DNA of 40,421 bases from Diplocarpon mali (Eukaryota > Ascomycota > Leotiomycetes > Helotiales > Drepanopezizaceae). Below the pieces are notes generated by a model, which did no database searches, was not told the DNA's origin, and saw only the letters and a program-made list of their open reading frames with translations. This document shows positions 11,905 to 23,637 of the stretch, one piece after another; within the stretch, counting starts at the first letter, position 1; each line of letters begins with the position of its first letter. Location of the stretch: assembly GCA_024741835.1 (NCBI GenBank), contig JAENRP010000376.1, positions 1-40,421 on the forward strand. The letters are read 5' to 3'. The translations under genes were made by a program, and so were the position numbers.

Positions 11905-12170
11905 AGAATACAGTTAATATTGTACTAAGGCGCTGTAACCGGGGTTTTTTTTGTTAGTGGAGTACTTCGTCGTGGGCTGACCAAACATCATTGGAGCATA
12001 TTTTCATATTGATTCAGAATGCATTTGCAAGGTTCAATATACTTCCATGTGGTATTTGTTTGACCTGCGACGAAGTTTAACCTTGCAAACCTGCGATAGA
12101 GCCCTCCCCTCTCCACCCCACCCCCGGAATTGACGCTAATGTAGGGTCTGTTACGCCTGCATTTGAAATA
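11905..12170 (+). repeat. Dispersed degraded repeat, copy 2
   Basis: It starts around TATTGTACTAAGGCGCTGTAACC and contains GACCTGCGACGAAG followed by TTTAACCTTGCAAACCTGCG at 12076 and a C-rich run (CCCTCCCCTCTCCACCCC). The core aligns with copies 1 and 3. Boundaries are approximate. Confidence 0.6.
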
Positions 12171-13974
12171 GAAGCCAAATTCTCGTGGAATCCCGAAATT
12201 GGAATCCTTAACACCTACCTGATGCACACAGACAGTAGTGTGTGTACAATATCCTGGCTTGAGGCGATGGCTCTCCGATCCTATATAACCCTACATCATT
12301 GTGTCACTCACTAGAGATTGACGAACTATTTTTTACCAGTTATTTTATCTTATTCTGGATATCTACGTGGATAGACACTACTTATCATCAGGAGCTAGCT
12401 AGTGCACTCGCGGTTGCCTGGGGGCCAAGCCAGCCATAGGACAGAGCGAGAGTCAAGACATATCACCACTGCGTTGTGTTGTTTCCAAGATACGATAGCA
12501 ACAATATTCCGCAACATCTAGGCAAATTCGAACCGAAAATCTTACGCTGGAGCATTTTATTCCCTTGATTTGTCTGTACTGTGGCTGCATATCACATACA
12601 ACTTCATCCATGATGCTTTTACTCAATTTACAAGCTGGCTTGGAGAAATCAACAGTCGTATGAACCATATTATATGTAATACGATATAAAGGTAATTCTC
12701 AGCAGATCTTGAGATAATGTTGAACTTTTTAGAGGTTACATAATTTCGTCCTTTAAATAGGAACAAAATCAAAAGCGTTTTGAATATTATAATAACTATT
12801 GGTATTTTACTACTAGGTGAGTAGTTTACAAGGGGAAGCTTCGCTTATTGCAGTGATAGGTATGCCTGAAGATAGGGGAAAAGTTGGGAGGAGGGGTGTG
12901 TGTCTTATGGCCTCATACCTTTTTGAATGATTCCGTATAACTCAGCTAATAACTAACCCCTGTGAAGCCTGACCAAGTTCCACTTCGTAGGTCAATTACA
13001 AGAATAAATAAGAGCATTTGTGTTAGACCGGCAATCGACCTGTATAGCTCAGGCTACAACGTTCCTCTATGCCATCGTATTCTCCTTTGATCCACTGCAC
13101 TGTGCTCTAGTTCCATTCAGCGTGGACGCTCCAGCTTACTGCTAATGACCACTCCTGGCTTCTGTGCATGACCACCCATAATAGGTCAAAAAGAGACCAG
13201 AAATCCACTAAAAAGGAAGAATTCTAGCTATTGACGAAGTAGAAAAGCTAGCGAAGAAAACTAAATGCTATTCAACTTGAGATGAACCTTAAGATTCACA
13301 GGAGCAGAGTATTGAGGACTGTGTATTGCGCATTGGACAGCTTTCTAGCTATTCGGCTTTTATCACAGTGCGATTCTTGGGTTTTCTGATGCATTGTACT
13401 TGAAACAAAAAATCGGGACTAACTGCTGCCAGCCGAGTACTACAAGCTATTTGCTAGCAGAGGCCGAAACATGGACTTGTAGGTACCGTTTAGCGGCTTC
13501 GGGTATAGCTGCCATCGAATTTGAGTTGTCCTATCAAACCGGATAGATATGAAAACCTGGGAAAGCTTCTCTCCATGATAACGCCTTCGCGGTGCCCCTA
13601 TCCGTCACCGCTGGCTAGTTTACCTCTCGAGTCAGGTTTGTACAAAGTATCGCCATCACCTTCGCCAGTCGAGACACATACAGTACTGTCGAGGGAGAAT
13701 TCTGATTAGATGGACATTGTGTTCTTGCCAGTGGTGCGAAGCGAAACCAAGAGCCAACCCGCCATCACTTGCACGGTTTATCTTGACTGGACATCAGATT
13801 CTAGCGTTCTATACTTCGCAGATTTGCTTCTATATTATATTGTCTGTTCTTAGAGTTTGCCACCCCAGAACTACTGTTCAGCTGATGCGACTTTTACCGT
13901 TCAGCTGACCTGTGAGGAACACCAAAGCTCTCAGCTTGACGGCCGCCTATAGCCGGAGGGAACCGTCGCTACGA

Positions 13975-14355
13975 AATCACTCGAGGATTTCTAAATTCGA
14001 TGTATCATAAACTCTCTACTCTTTATTGTAGCAGACCATTGCAATAGCCCTAAGAATGGCTTCAAGAATGGCTCTTGAAATGGCCCTACTAAGCAGAACT
14101 CTCTATGCTACTTTTCACACTGGGCCTCGAGAATAACCTCGAGAGTAGCCTTGAAAATGGCAGAATTTACCTGACTAAACTTTAGATCTTATATATGGTA
14201 GGCTCTTTCTACTCGTAAACAAGTAGAGCTTTGCAATAAGCTCAAAATTTGCTTCAAGAATTGCCCTATTAATAAATTACTCGATTATCTCTAAATCTGA
14301 TACATAGTATACTCTCTTTCTGTGCTATTAAAATAGACCTTTACAATGGAAGTCC
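13975..14355 (+). repeat. Degenerate tandem repeat, unit about 105-120 bp or longer
   Basis: Blocks of the form ACTCG-(N)-TCTAAAT-CTGAT/CGAT-ATA-ACTCTCTxCT followed by GCAATAGCCC...GGCTTCAAGAATGGC recur, starting near 13979, 14172 and 14278. The short phrases GGCTTCAAGAATGGC and TTGCTTCAAGAATTGCC are diverged versions of one motif. Units are imperfect and boundaries approximate. No protein frame runs through them. Confidence 0.5.
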
Positions 14356-16054
14356 GGAAAATCTATCCCGTAGCTTGCGAAAGGCTATAGATATTAGCGT
14401 TTGCGACAGGGTACAAATTAGATTCAATTATATAACAAACTACTCTTAATTATTTAAAAGGCTTGCAAATTTAGTAGAAACTACTTTCTGACCGCCGGGG
14501 CGTCGGAAGACCTCGTGTAATATAATATCGTATGAAGTACTTAGAAAATCCCTTGCACGGACTGATAATGAACGAATTAGAGACAATAGCGGTTGCGATA
14601 TTTGACGTTGTTATTACGAAGTAGTCGCTTCACTAGAGCTACAAAATAGTAACTCTTCAAAGCTTACATCTCTCCTTAAAGTGGTATGAATCTAATACAC
14701 CTGCAGAGATTACTGCTAGCTACCTCCCTTACCTATCTACTCTATAGCACCGTGCTCGAGGCGCAGCTGCCTTATCAAGTAGGGATTGATGATTATTCAG
14801 GTCAGTAGTATAGTTGATATAACTAAAGCTCTCCTACAGTGTCTCTTGAGAACATTACACCCCCGTTCCCCGCAGTGCAGAGTGCAGATATTCCTAACAT
14901 GGTACGTAAGGTATCATCCCCATGTTTTCGACTCTTTCGCGCTGAAAAAGGGAACTGTCATGCCTTGTAAAGCTTTCGCGGACGACGCTATCTTGCCTCG
15001 AGTCCTTTACACTCTTGGCGGTTCAAACCTGACACCTGCGGAGGTATTATATATATATATAGACAAGTTTGCAGTCACTAGCTTCTTGATTTCTTTTATT
15101 TTGTTAAACTACAGCGCAATCACCTTTTCGAAAGCAGTCTCAAATATGAGAATTAATAATTGAGATTTAAAATCGAGATTGCGACTCTTCCGGGAATTTC
15201 AAAATTGGTAAGACTCCCTTGTACAATGTCAAAGATATAATTCTGATTAAGCCCAAAGTAGAACAGAGTTATAGGGAGAGTTCACATTTAGGTCCGAGGA
15301 AGGGCGTCGTTGTCTATAGTTTTCGGCTACATTAATGCCTACCTCCGAATACAATGGGAACCGGTCAGCATGCGCTTGCTCATATTGGTGAAATCGGGAT
15401 TTTTAGATTTCGGTGTCGTTCTAGTGCTATGTTTGCGCTAATTCAGACTTCTTTTTCTCTTGCCTTGCCTCAAGTTTGATTTAGCTCTGTTGGTACGCAG
15501 ATTCCTATACAAGAGGCAAGCTGCCCTCGTTCCTAGGGTCATCCTACCCAGCTGTACCATATGCGATATGAGGGGTTTCATATGTATTTCGGACGGCTGT
15601 TCAGCCGGAGGACTTCGGAAGGATGTCCATATACGGCTAGGAGGGACTATAGGAGGGAGGACATTCAGATGTATAAAGGTACCATCTCGGTCATGTATAA
15701 AGGGACAGACATTACAATAGATTCTTTTTAACAACGAGTACTCAACTATATTCACGTGAATATCGATTACCGGTATAGAACCTACAAGCTCCATTATGGG
15801 TATTTTAATAGCGGGTCTATTGAGTGCCGTTGGGGGTCCGCAGCTTCGAAAATATTCGCGCTTCATTACCTACCCGGTTGATTCCACGGAGGTACCTGTG
15901 TATATTGATGAGGTATCATAACATTCTTAGTGTCAAGAAAAACGCTCCAAATCAACGATAATAGACAGATTATCAGGCATCTTTTCTCTCTGAATAAAGT
16001 TGTTCAGAACATTTTTTTAAACTTTTTGTGATGGGCTTTTATTGATTTGTAATA

Positions 16055-16190
16055 ATTACATACTGTACTTAGTCGCAGGCCGAATGTACACTACATGAAA
16101 GTCTATTTAAACCTTGCAATCCCACTACTATATAGCCCTCTTCCCTAAACTTTACACGCGCGTGGTGTTCATTGAGTCAACAGGCCACAT
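16055..16190 (+). repeat. Dispersed degraded repeat, copy 3
   Basis: It starts near ATACTGTACTTAGTCGCAGG and contains TTTAAACCTTGCAATCCC at 16105, a CCCTCTTCCC stretch and GCGTGGTGTTCATTGAG. This is the same block order as copies 1 and 2. A short partial relative, ATACTGTACTTAGCCGCTGTACC, lies at about 10962. Confidence 0.55.
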
Positions 16191-18438
16191 CACTTCTCTG
16201 CTATATCGCCGTAGTTGAAAAAGATTCTCTCGCCACTGAGATTATCTCCAAGATCCTAGGTATGGATAGGTATCTCTGCGATAAGAGATGTTTAACTCTA
16301 GCTATATGTGGCTTCTTCTAATCAAATTCCGTTCCCCGGCTTTTGCTTATCCCTACGGCTACGGGCTGACGCCGACCCAAGCTACTAAGACCTTTTACCT
16401 TAAAAGCTATGGTTGATATACAGCAAGGCTCTTCAGCAAGGCTGATGAAGTTTAAGCACAACTTGGATCTCTGCTAATACACAGAAGGAGAGTATAAGAT
16501 AACAATAGAAGTTAGGCTCAATGCCAGGGAATGCTAGATTAAGGATAAATTGATCAAATTATTATAACCTGTTCTACATTACTGTAGTCATATCTTGTGG
16601 ATTGCCAGCGAGCTTGAAAATTTTCTGCCATGGCCGAGCCTGGATTGCCATACTGTGTAAGTGTCACAACTGCGTCCCTCCTCTCTACATTGGCACAAAC
16701 ACACGTGCGTACCTGCATCCCATGACTTAGGAATGAAGCGGTCCTGGCTCGCCTAGATGGATTCTAATAGATTTTGTGTTATTTGCTGTCTGTGTTCTTC
16801 TCGTATCTAACTACCACCACTGACCTGCCAGAATATTCCAATGCCACAACCTATATGAGACTACTAAAATCTCCGTAGTCAGCCAAGGCCCTTAACTCCT
16901 CGGAAATGTAAATTGAATCCTCAGATTCATCACGGCTCGATTTATTCCGTAACTACTTTTACAGCCACGGTTTCAGCCGTCGAGACACCCAACTAATGGA
17001 GATCTTCTAAAATCTAACGATTTATCGCCTTGGCAGCGTTTCGCTACATCCAAGTGATGCTTCGAAGATCGAGGGCGGCGGGAGTCTTTAACGCCTTTTG
17101 CCGGAAGTGTTGTTCGACATAGAGTGGAATATGTAGGCTTATTGATGGTAGAGAGATGAAGATTCTTGTAGCTACTAACTCATCAGACAAGTAGGGATAT
17201 TATTGTGCACACGTTTTGACATGCTACAGCAAGTGCTATAGCGTATTGGAAGGCAGGTAGAGAGACAGAAGCCGCCAAGGTGGCGTTTCGATCAGCATTA
17301 TGGCACAGTCCGTAGACTGCTCCTGTGTCACCACTAGGACCAGTGTTGGATCTTCAGCATATGTTACTTGTTTTTCTTTTTTTTATAAAAAATAAACACT
17401 AGCGAGGAGTTGATTGGAAAACAACCAAACACCTCATGTACCGCTAGTCGTTACATGACAGGATTCGGATTTGATTATTTATGTAACTCCGATCCTGAGC
17501 AAGAAAAGCATAGAGAAAAAGGCAATTCGAAAGGCAAGCTTTACTTTAACAGCTGCGGTTAGTTGTAGAAATCAAATGTTTCGAATTGCTTTACTCGTCG
17601 CTCGCTTCGAAGCGCCCGAGGTATAAGCGACCAAATCGCAATAAACTTAATCAACATTCTCTTCGTGGTTACTAGTAGGGCCGGGGTAAAGCTCCGCCGT
17701 AAGGAAGAACTTTCTTCACAAGCGACCCCGTTACCCCTCATCACTAGTTAAGGTTTAATTGAGCCGCATGGCAAGCATCAATCAAGCGTTTCAAGTGACA
17801 GCGTCATGTAGATTTTGAACCGTATACAGGCACTAGCCTCTTACAAACTCTCATCCAAAATACTATAAACACCAGTGGGTAGTAAGATTTTAGATAGAAC
17901 ATAACTTACCTAGTGCAGATATGAGCACAGAATTTCATGGTAAATCAGTCCCGCATTTTCCATGTTAAAGAACGCATCTTTATCTACACTCAAAGATTAC
18001 AATAAACGGCCCTTTCCCCACTGGATCAACTTGCAAGAAAGCAAGAACAAAGCTGTTGCAAAGCAACAAGGTGAGTAGGCTGGATTTCATGCTGAAACGA
18101 TACATAGACCAATGAGCACAATAGAGAAGGAAAAACAGAGACGCCCATGTAAATGCAAGGTTCCCAAAAGTTTGTGAATGCCCGCTCCCACCCCCAAATG
18201 CACGCAAGTCCGGCTGAAATTCGCCGATACTTGGTATGGTATATTTGCGAAGTAAAAAAGAAGAGGTGGAAATCTGCAAGAACGACGAGGCGTACAGGCC
18301 AGTACTGTCAAAACACCTTTCCTGCGATGCCGATGTTGACGATCATCTTAAGGCTTGTAGAAGTTGGAGCTGTCGAGGCGATTCCAAGGACATCCAAGAT
18401 TTTAATGTCATGATTTTTGGAAATCAGGTGAAATTTAA

Positions 18439-20623
18439 TCAATGGCCTTCGCGGAGAGGTCGGATGAGTTGACCTAATAGTGAGTCAAGCTCTTGCCAAT
18501 TCTCTAGCTTCTCAGCAAACTTTCGGTGCTTTCGAGACAAGATATGCTGTACAGTTATTAGAATATAATTGCTTATCATACTTTGTCATTACTTACCTCA
18601 TCAAAGTCCTCGAACTTGTCCTGACAGTTCTCACAGTATCCAGGCTTAGGATCTCGCTTCTCGAGCTTTCTCTGCTGAACTGCCGCGGTCTTCCGAGTGG
18701 CCTCAACCTTCCTTGCATGATCCTCTGCCTCAGGTGGATCGATATCTTCCTCAATCAGGCCAAGCTTGTCCCGGCTTCTCATTTTTGTCTGTCGATTGGT
18801 CACTTCTTCTCTGACAGCTGCATTGATGTCCGTCATACGATGAGAGCTGGTCAGTCCATACGACCCAGTACCACCACTGTTTTTCTCCAGGACCTTCCTT
18901 TGCAAACCGTGCATTTCCTTGCTGGTTCCAGCTTTCGCTCCTGGCTGAGCTGACGTTGAAGAGATCATAGTAGATCGTATCGCGGATGTGATGTTGGACG
19001 GCTGGAGTCCAGAAGCTACGGGCTCCCCTCCAAACAGACGGCCTGCACCTGCGCGACTCACAAAAGCATTACCTCTGGACGATGCTTCATGGTCTGTCTT
19101 ATAGGGGAAAGAGCTATTATTTGAGGCAAACGGATTAGTCTGCTTGGCCGAAACAGTGACACTGCAATTCGAGGCACTATCCATTTGTGACACAGTTCGT
19201 TTCCCAGTGATAGCTTTCGGTGGCTGCATCCTGGCTGCTTGTATGGTAGCAGCAGCTCGAGTCCGAGGGATAATCGCTTTCTCCTTTTCTTGCTGTCTCT
19301 GGAGCCTCAGCAACTCTTTCTCCTTCTCCGTTTCCCGTCGACTTTGATCAACTTCCTCAACAAATGGGCATTTGCCATTGGCCACGCTGCGAAATTGAGG
19401 CCAATCGCCATCTTCTTTGTGAGCCACCTTGTTGTATTCTCGAACCATGATTGGCCGTTGTTTCTCATCAATATCGTGAATATAGATAAATGGCCCTTTG
19501 AAGAGCGTAATTTCCTTGGTCGCTACTGTAGGATCCCGATCAGAAGGTCCATTGATTCTCTCATTACGGAGGAGCTGCGAAAGATCTGCCTCTCGAGTCG
19601 CTCGCGGAATCGTAGTGAATACCGAGTTGCTCCTCGTGTTGTGGCCGTGAGCCGTTTGATATCCTGTCTCTGTGTCAAACATGGTGGTCATCATTCGTTG
19701 CAACTTCTCAAGTGCCCATATCTTCATGCCCATTTCCCGGGCTCTGTACAAGACATCTGCATTACGTCCCTGCTGCCTCTTGATCTCTCCATCATGACCA
19801 TGTGGTACCAATCGTCTGCTTATCGGCGCCTCGAAAGTAAACTTCCCACGTCCACTCACTTCCAATTGTGCATTTGCGGATTCGGATGATCGATCCAATA
19901 GAGAGGGATTGATAGTTTGAGGCTGGCTGTGTTGGGAGTGGGGGCCATTTGTAGATGATGTAGTCGGGGTTTCCGTCGAGCTAGCTTGCTGAGCGGGAGG
20001 AATAGCTCGAGTAGTCACTACATGAGTGACAGCGTTTGAGAAGAACTTTTCTTCGCGCTGCTTTTGCCTTAGTTTTAACTTGGAATATGTCAAGATAGGA
20101 AACTTACTGCACCAAGGGCAACAACTTGCTTTGTATACTTGAGACGAAGCTCCTCCTGTATACTCTCAAAGTAAAAGACAAAAGTTGGGAAGATCTTGCG
20201 GTAATGCTTCTGCCATTGTCTAATTGTCTCCAAGTTCTCCTCTGAGGTCTTATCTGTCTTCAAAGTAGTCTGCTGGGGCTTTTCCCGTGCTGCAACTAGT
20301 TTTTGTTCAAAGACAGACCGCTGAGAGGCGTTGGTTCTTCGAGTAAACACACGGCCTTCTGTAGATTGTTGGCTATTTTGTTGACGCGGTGGTGTTCTCA
20401 GGCTCTGAAAATTATCGACCATCTGCTTCTTAGCAGGCGGTTGTTGGCCATATGCTTCTTCGCGTTGGATAGTAGCATAAGACCTCTTTTGCTTGGATGC
20501 AGCACCTGCCGCTGTTCTGAAGGGCGAATTTATGGCATTGGGGTTGCTTGAAAGAGGCACCCTCTTTCCGGACATAGTGGAGATATTGTTTGGAGGTAAT
20601 GGTGATATTGATATTGCTGCCAT
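18439..20623 (-). CDS. Dbf4 homologue, regulatory subunit of the Cdc7 (DDK) replication kinase
   Basis: Exons 20623-20108, 20057-18597 and 18546-18439 give 694 aa. Dbf4 proteins bind and activate Cdc7 kinase, which phosphorylates MCM helicase to fire origins; in Aspergillus the family member is NimO. Seen: a motif-N/BRCT-like segment spanning the first intron (about residues 135-200, KIFPTFVFYF ... EEKFFSNAVTHVVTT); a motif-M-like segment near 365-395 (DIDEKQRPIMVREY); and a motif-C zinc finger with C647, C650, H660 and H666 (PGYCENC...HILSRKH) created by splicing exon 2 to exon 3. The last exon is short and ends right after the finger. The first 130 residues are Ser/Gln-rich with basic patches. 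The gene is divergent from the ICP55 gene across 433 bp. Confidence 0.93.
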
Positions 20624-21056
20624 AAAAAGCTGTCAAGCTTTGTGCGGCCTCGAAAGGGAGTGAGGGAGTGGTGGAGGAACACGCGCCGACCAGCTTCGGA
20701 CGAGGTTTATAACGACATGGAGGATAATGAATTACTCGAAGTGACTAGATTGCGAAGCGCGCGAGTCCAAAGTCAAGGAGCGTGGAGGAGTAAGCTGCGG
20801 TGGATGGGTGATATGCTGGATTTGGATTGTGGTTCTGAAGGTACTGTATCAACAAAGCAAGGTCTCCTTCTTGTGGGCCATCAAGAAATTCGCGGTCTAT
20901 CGCGCGTGTTGCTGAGCCAATGACATGTCGCTTATGCACCGCTATGCACGACACAACTGATTACCTACTAAGGACAAGCTTCGAGTGCCAGAAAATATAC
21001 AAATTTAATGATAATTGATTGCGTGGAATCATCGCATAGACAAATATCCTCCAGCC
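20624..21056. promoter_or_regulatory. Bidirectional upstream region between DBF4 and ICP55 genes
   Basis: 433 bp between two divergent starts. It contains two inverted copies of ACACGCGC (20679-20686 on +, 20902-20909 on -). Each carries an ACGCG core like that of MBF/MCB sites, which would suit a G1/S gene such as DBF4. The core lacks the final T of the strict ACGCGT site, so this is only suggestive. Confidence 0.35.
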
Positions 21057-22608
21057 ATGAAATTGCGGCGACCGATCTTGCAGCAGTTACAAAAGGCTTT
21101 CTCACCAGCGTGCACAAGAGTCCTCCGTGCCACCCCCCAACCTCGAAGAACATATGCATCTGTACCCGCAGCAGATCTTCAATTTGGTCAGCCTGTGTAT
21201 GAGACACATCCCCATATATTGAGGCCAGGACAAAGTGTGTATACAGGCGCATTTCAATACATCAATGCTGATCTGCTCTAGTCACCCCTGGAATTACAGC
21301 CCAAGAGTATGCGGATAGACGAGCGAAGCTTGCTGCGAGTCTGCCTCCCAATGGCATGGCAATTCTAGCATCGTCAGAAACGAAATACCGATCAGGGGCT
21401 GTCTTCTACGAGTTCCACCAAGAGCCCAATTTTTTTTACTTGACGGGATTCAACGAGCCAGAGGCTGTGGCCGTGATAAAGCGAGAAGGATCCTCTGCAG
21501 ACTACACGTTCCATCTCTTTCTCCGGCCGAAGGATGCAAGAGTAGAGCAATGGGAAGGTGCGAGGTCTGGGAAACAAGCTGCACTGGATGTTTTTAACGC
21601 AGACAAGGTCCGTTCTCACGACATTTTCTGAGCAAGTGCTGATACAAGCAGTCGGGAGACGTAAACCTCCTGCATACCCTGCTTCCCCCGTTGATATCAG
21701 AGGCCAGTGAACTCTATATTGATACCCCAACGCATTCTGATTTTGGTACTTTCTTCCGGAATCGAGAGACAACCCTCAACGACTTCCAGAGGATGATTAA
21801 AGGCAGCAAAGTCAAGCCGCTTAAGCCGTTGGTGCATGAACTGAGAATCATAAAAAGCGAGGCCGAGATTGCGAATATGCGACTGGCTGGAAGATACTCC
21901 GGGAGGACATTTGTCAACGCCATGCGCCGGCAATGGACGAAAGAGAAAGATCTCTGGGCCTTCCTAGATTACGACTTCAAAGCAAATGGATGTGATACCA
22001 CTGCATACATACCAGTAGTCGCCGGAGGCAAAAACGCATTAAGCATACATTATGTTCGGAACAACGATGTACTCCAAAATAGCCAATTAGTTCTAGTGGA
22101 TGCTGGCGGAGAATATGGAGGTTACATAGCAGACATCACAAGGTCTTGGCCCAACAATGGGAAATTCACAGATGCCCAAAGGGATCTCTACGAAGCCATT
22201 CTCCAAGTCCAAAGGAGCAGCGTGTCACTCTGTAGGGAGAGCGCAAGCATGACTTTGGATAGAATTCATCAGATTACTGAGCAGGGGCTCAAGGATGCCC
22301 TCAAGCAGTTAGGATTCGACATGAAGAGCGATACCATGGACATTCTATTCCCGCACCATGTTGGCCATTACATTGGCCTGGACGTCCATGACTGCCCGGG
22401 ATATTCTCGATCGGTACCGCTGAAGGCTGGCCACTGTGTCACTGTCGAGCCAGGCATATATGTGCCAGACGATGAGCGATGGCCTGCACATTTTAGGGGC
22501 ATGGGAATAAGAATTGAGGATAGTGTTTGTGTTCAGGAAGATTCGCCGCTTATTTTGACTACGGAGGCAGTGAAGGAAGTCGTAGATATCGAGGCGTTGC
22601 GCAACTGA
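21057..22608 (+). CDS. icp55: Mitochondrial intermediate cleaving peptidase ICP55 (M24B, aminopeptidase P type)
   Basis: Exons 21057-21234, 21282-21607 and 21652-22608 give 486 aa. ICP55 removes one N-terminal residue from presequence-processed mitochondrial proteins, stabilising them against the N-degron pathway. The N-terminus (MKLRRPILQQLQKAF, then an Arg/Ala-rich stretch to about 38) looks like a matrix-targeting signal. An AMP_N-type domain follows (EYADRRAKLAASLP ... EPNFFYLTGFNEPEA). The metallopeptidase domain has its five expected metal ligands: D318 and D329 (VDAGGEYGGYIADITRSWP), H407 (GHYIGLDVHD), E434 (VEPGIYVPD) and E457 (GIRIEDS). Both introns are short and frame-consistent. 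The start is the first ATG upstream of the conserved LQFGQPVYETHPH segment. Confidence 0.93.
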
Positions 22609-22955
22609 TTTGCATATATTGATGTTTAACAAATGTATTACTATTGTAAGGCTACTGAATCATTTGGCTGCTGTAGCTTTCTGTCACAGTCATTGCGAGC
22701 TGATAACAAGCTGTCCGTGACCAGGTGGTTTAAGACTCGAATATCATGCTGCCAGTAATTATGTATCAGGAAATCTCTCTGTACCCTGCTTCAGGCAAAA
22801 TGAGAAAAGGCTAGCCATTACGAAAGTTTCGTGTGTGGTATTGTGTCACAATAATACAGCCTTGCTCTTACTCCCACACCCCTGTCCACCTTGCTCTATC
22901 ATCAGGTTTGCTTTGCAACAAGCTACGGCTGCCACGACAACAGAACGGCACAATT
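22609..22955. other. Intergenic region between ICP55 and ATG12 genes
   Basis: 347 bp between two genes on the same strand. It must hold the 3' end of ICP55 and the promoter of ATG12. I see no distinctive element. Confidence 0.4.
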
Positions 22956-23468
22956 ATGTCTTCACCATCATCAACGTCCCCAAGATCTAGCACCCCAGCC
23001 AACAGTACAAACGCGATCCCCGACGCCTCAGACCGCGACCCCGATATCCCTCTTACGCTCGCGTCCTCCATGATCCTGACCGCGCTGCCTCGTGATGCAG
23101 CCACAGCACTCTCTTCTGCCGGCGATTTCCCTAAGCCCAAGGTCGCAGTACACTTCAAAGCCGTGGGAAGTGCGCCGTCGCTGAGAAACCAGGTCTGCAA
23201 GATATCGAGCACGCAGCGATTTGAGGTCGTCGTTGCGTATCTGAGGAGGGTGCTGAAAGTGGGAGAGATGGATAGTGTTTTTCTGTATGTTAACTCTAGT
23301 TTTGCGCCGGCGCTGGATGAGGTAGTGGGAAATTTGCATAGGGTATGTGGAAGAATATGCTACTGGCTCGATACGAAGGACATAATTACTGATGCGATCT
23401 GGCAGTGCTTCAAGGATTCCAAGGATCAACTCATCGTTACTTATTCCATGACACCCGCTTTCGGATAA
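22956..23468 (+). CDS. atg12: Ubiquitin-like autophagy protein ATG12
   Basis: Exons 22956-23342 and 23406-23468 give 149 aa. ATG12 is conjugated through its C-terminal glycine to ATG5 by ATG7 and ATG10. The conjugate then drives ATG8 lipidation during autophagosome formation. Seen: a disordered Ser/Thr/Pro-rich N-terminus (about 60 aa), then the ubiquitin-like fold ([13 protein letters not shown] ... [10 protein letters not shown] ... [20 protein letters not shown]). It ends in the hallmark [14 protein letters not shown] with no residues after the glycine. The 63-bp intron (GTATGT...GGCAG) keeps frame and has no stop, so an unspliced mRNA would encode 21 extra residues. The conserved GNL-x-x-CFK join argues that it is spliced. 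The gene converges with the PanB gene, whose stop lies 169 bp away. Confidence 0.93.
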   Translation: MSSPSSTSPRSSTPANSTNAIPDASDRDPDIPLTLASSMILTALPRDAATALSSAGDFPKPKVAVHFKAVGSAPSLRNQVCKISSTQRFEVVVAYLRRVLKVGEMDSVFLYVNSSFAPALDEVVGNLHRVCGRICYWLDTKDIITDAIWQCFKDSKDQLIVTYSMTPAFG

Positions 23469-23637
23469 AGAACTTTGGATGGCTACTAATCGAAGATTGC
23501 TATCTGGCTCTCTTTTCCCAGGTATGCAGATCACTCTTCTAAAGCCCCGAAATCAATAGCACCGATGGCACTCAGTGTGGAAAGACACATGCCTCACTGC
23601 TACCCCCGAGGTATACAGTACACCACATAATGCGAAT

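Larger units (their letters stand above)
9997..18438. other. Gene-poor, repeat-bearing block of about 8.4 kb
   Basis: 9997-10650 is the upstream region of the kinase gene. From about 10650 to 18000 the sequence is more AT-rich, dense in stop codons on all frames, and I find no conserved protein motif. It holds a TACC microsatellite, at least three diverged copies of one dispersed repeat, and a degenerate tandem repeat (listed separately). Longest open frames: 15438-15866 (-), 14786-15163 (+) and 17980-18279 (-). None has recognisable domains or intron-linked partners. The texture fits decayed transposon remains, possibly altered by repeat-induced point mutation, but I could not measure dinucleotide indices. 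Confidence 0.6.

Noticed and set aside
14786..15163. 125-aa open frame on the plus strand
   Set aside because: No motif, ends in AT-rich low-complexity sequence (TATATATATA), no promoter or family signal.
15438..15866. 142-aa open frame on the minus strand in the gene-poor block
   Set aside because: No domain, no intron-linked continuation, and a comparable open frame on the opposite strand; likely chance.
16300..16560. Possible transposase remnant
   Set aside because: The sequence looks like eroded coding DNA but I could not read any transposase motif in any frame.
17980..18279. 99-aa minus-strand frame with two hydrophobic stretches
   Set aside because: Lies just downstream of the Dbf4 stop and is probably its 3' flank; two hydrophobic runs alone do not support a gene.
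19239..19889. 216-aa plus-strand frame
   Set aside because: Antisense shadow of DBF4 exon 2, which carries the real family motifs.
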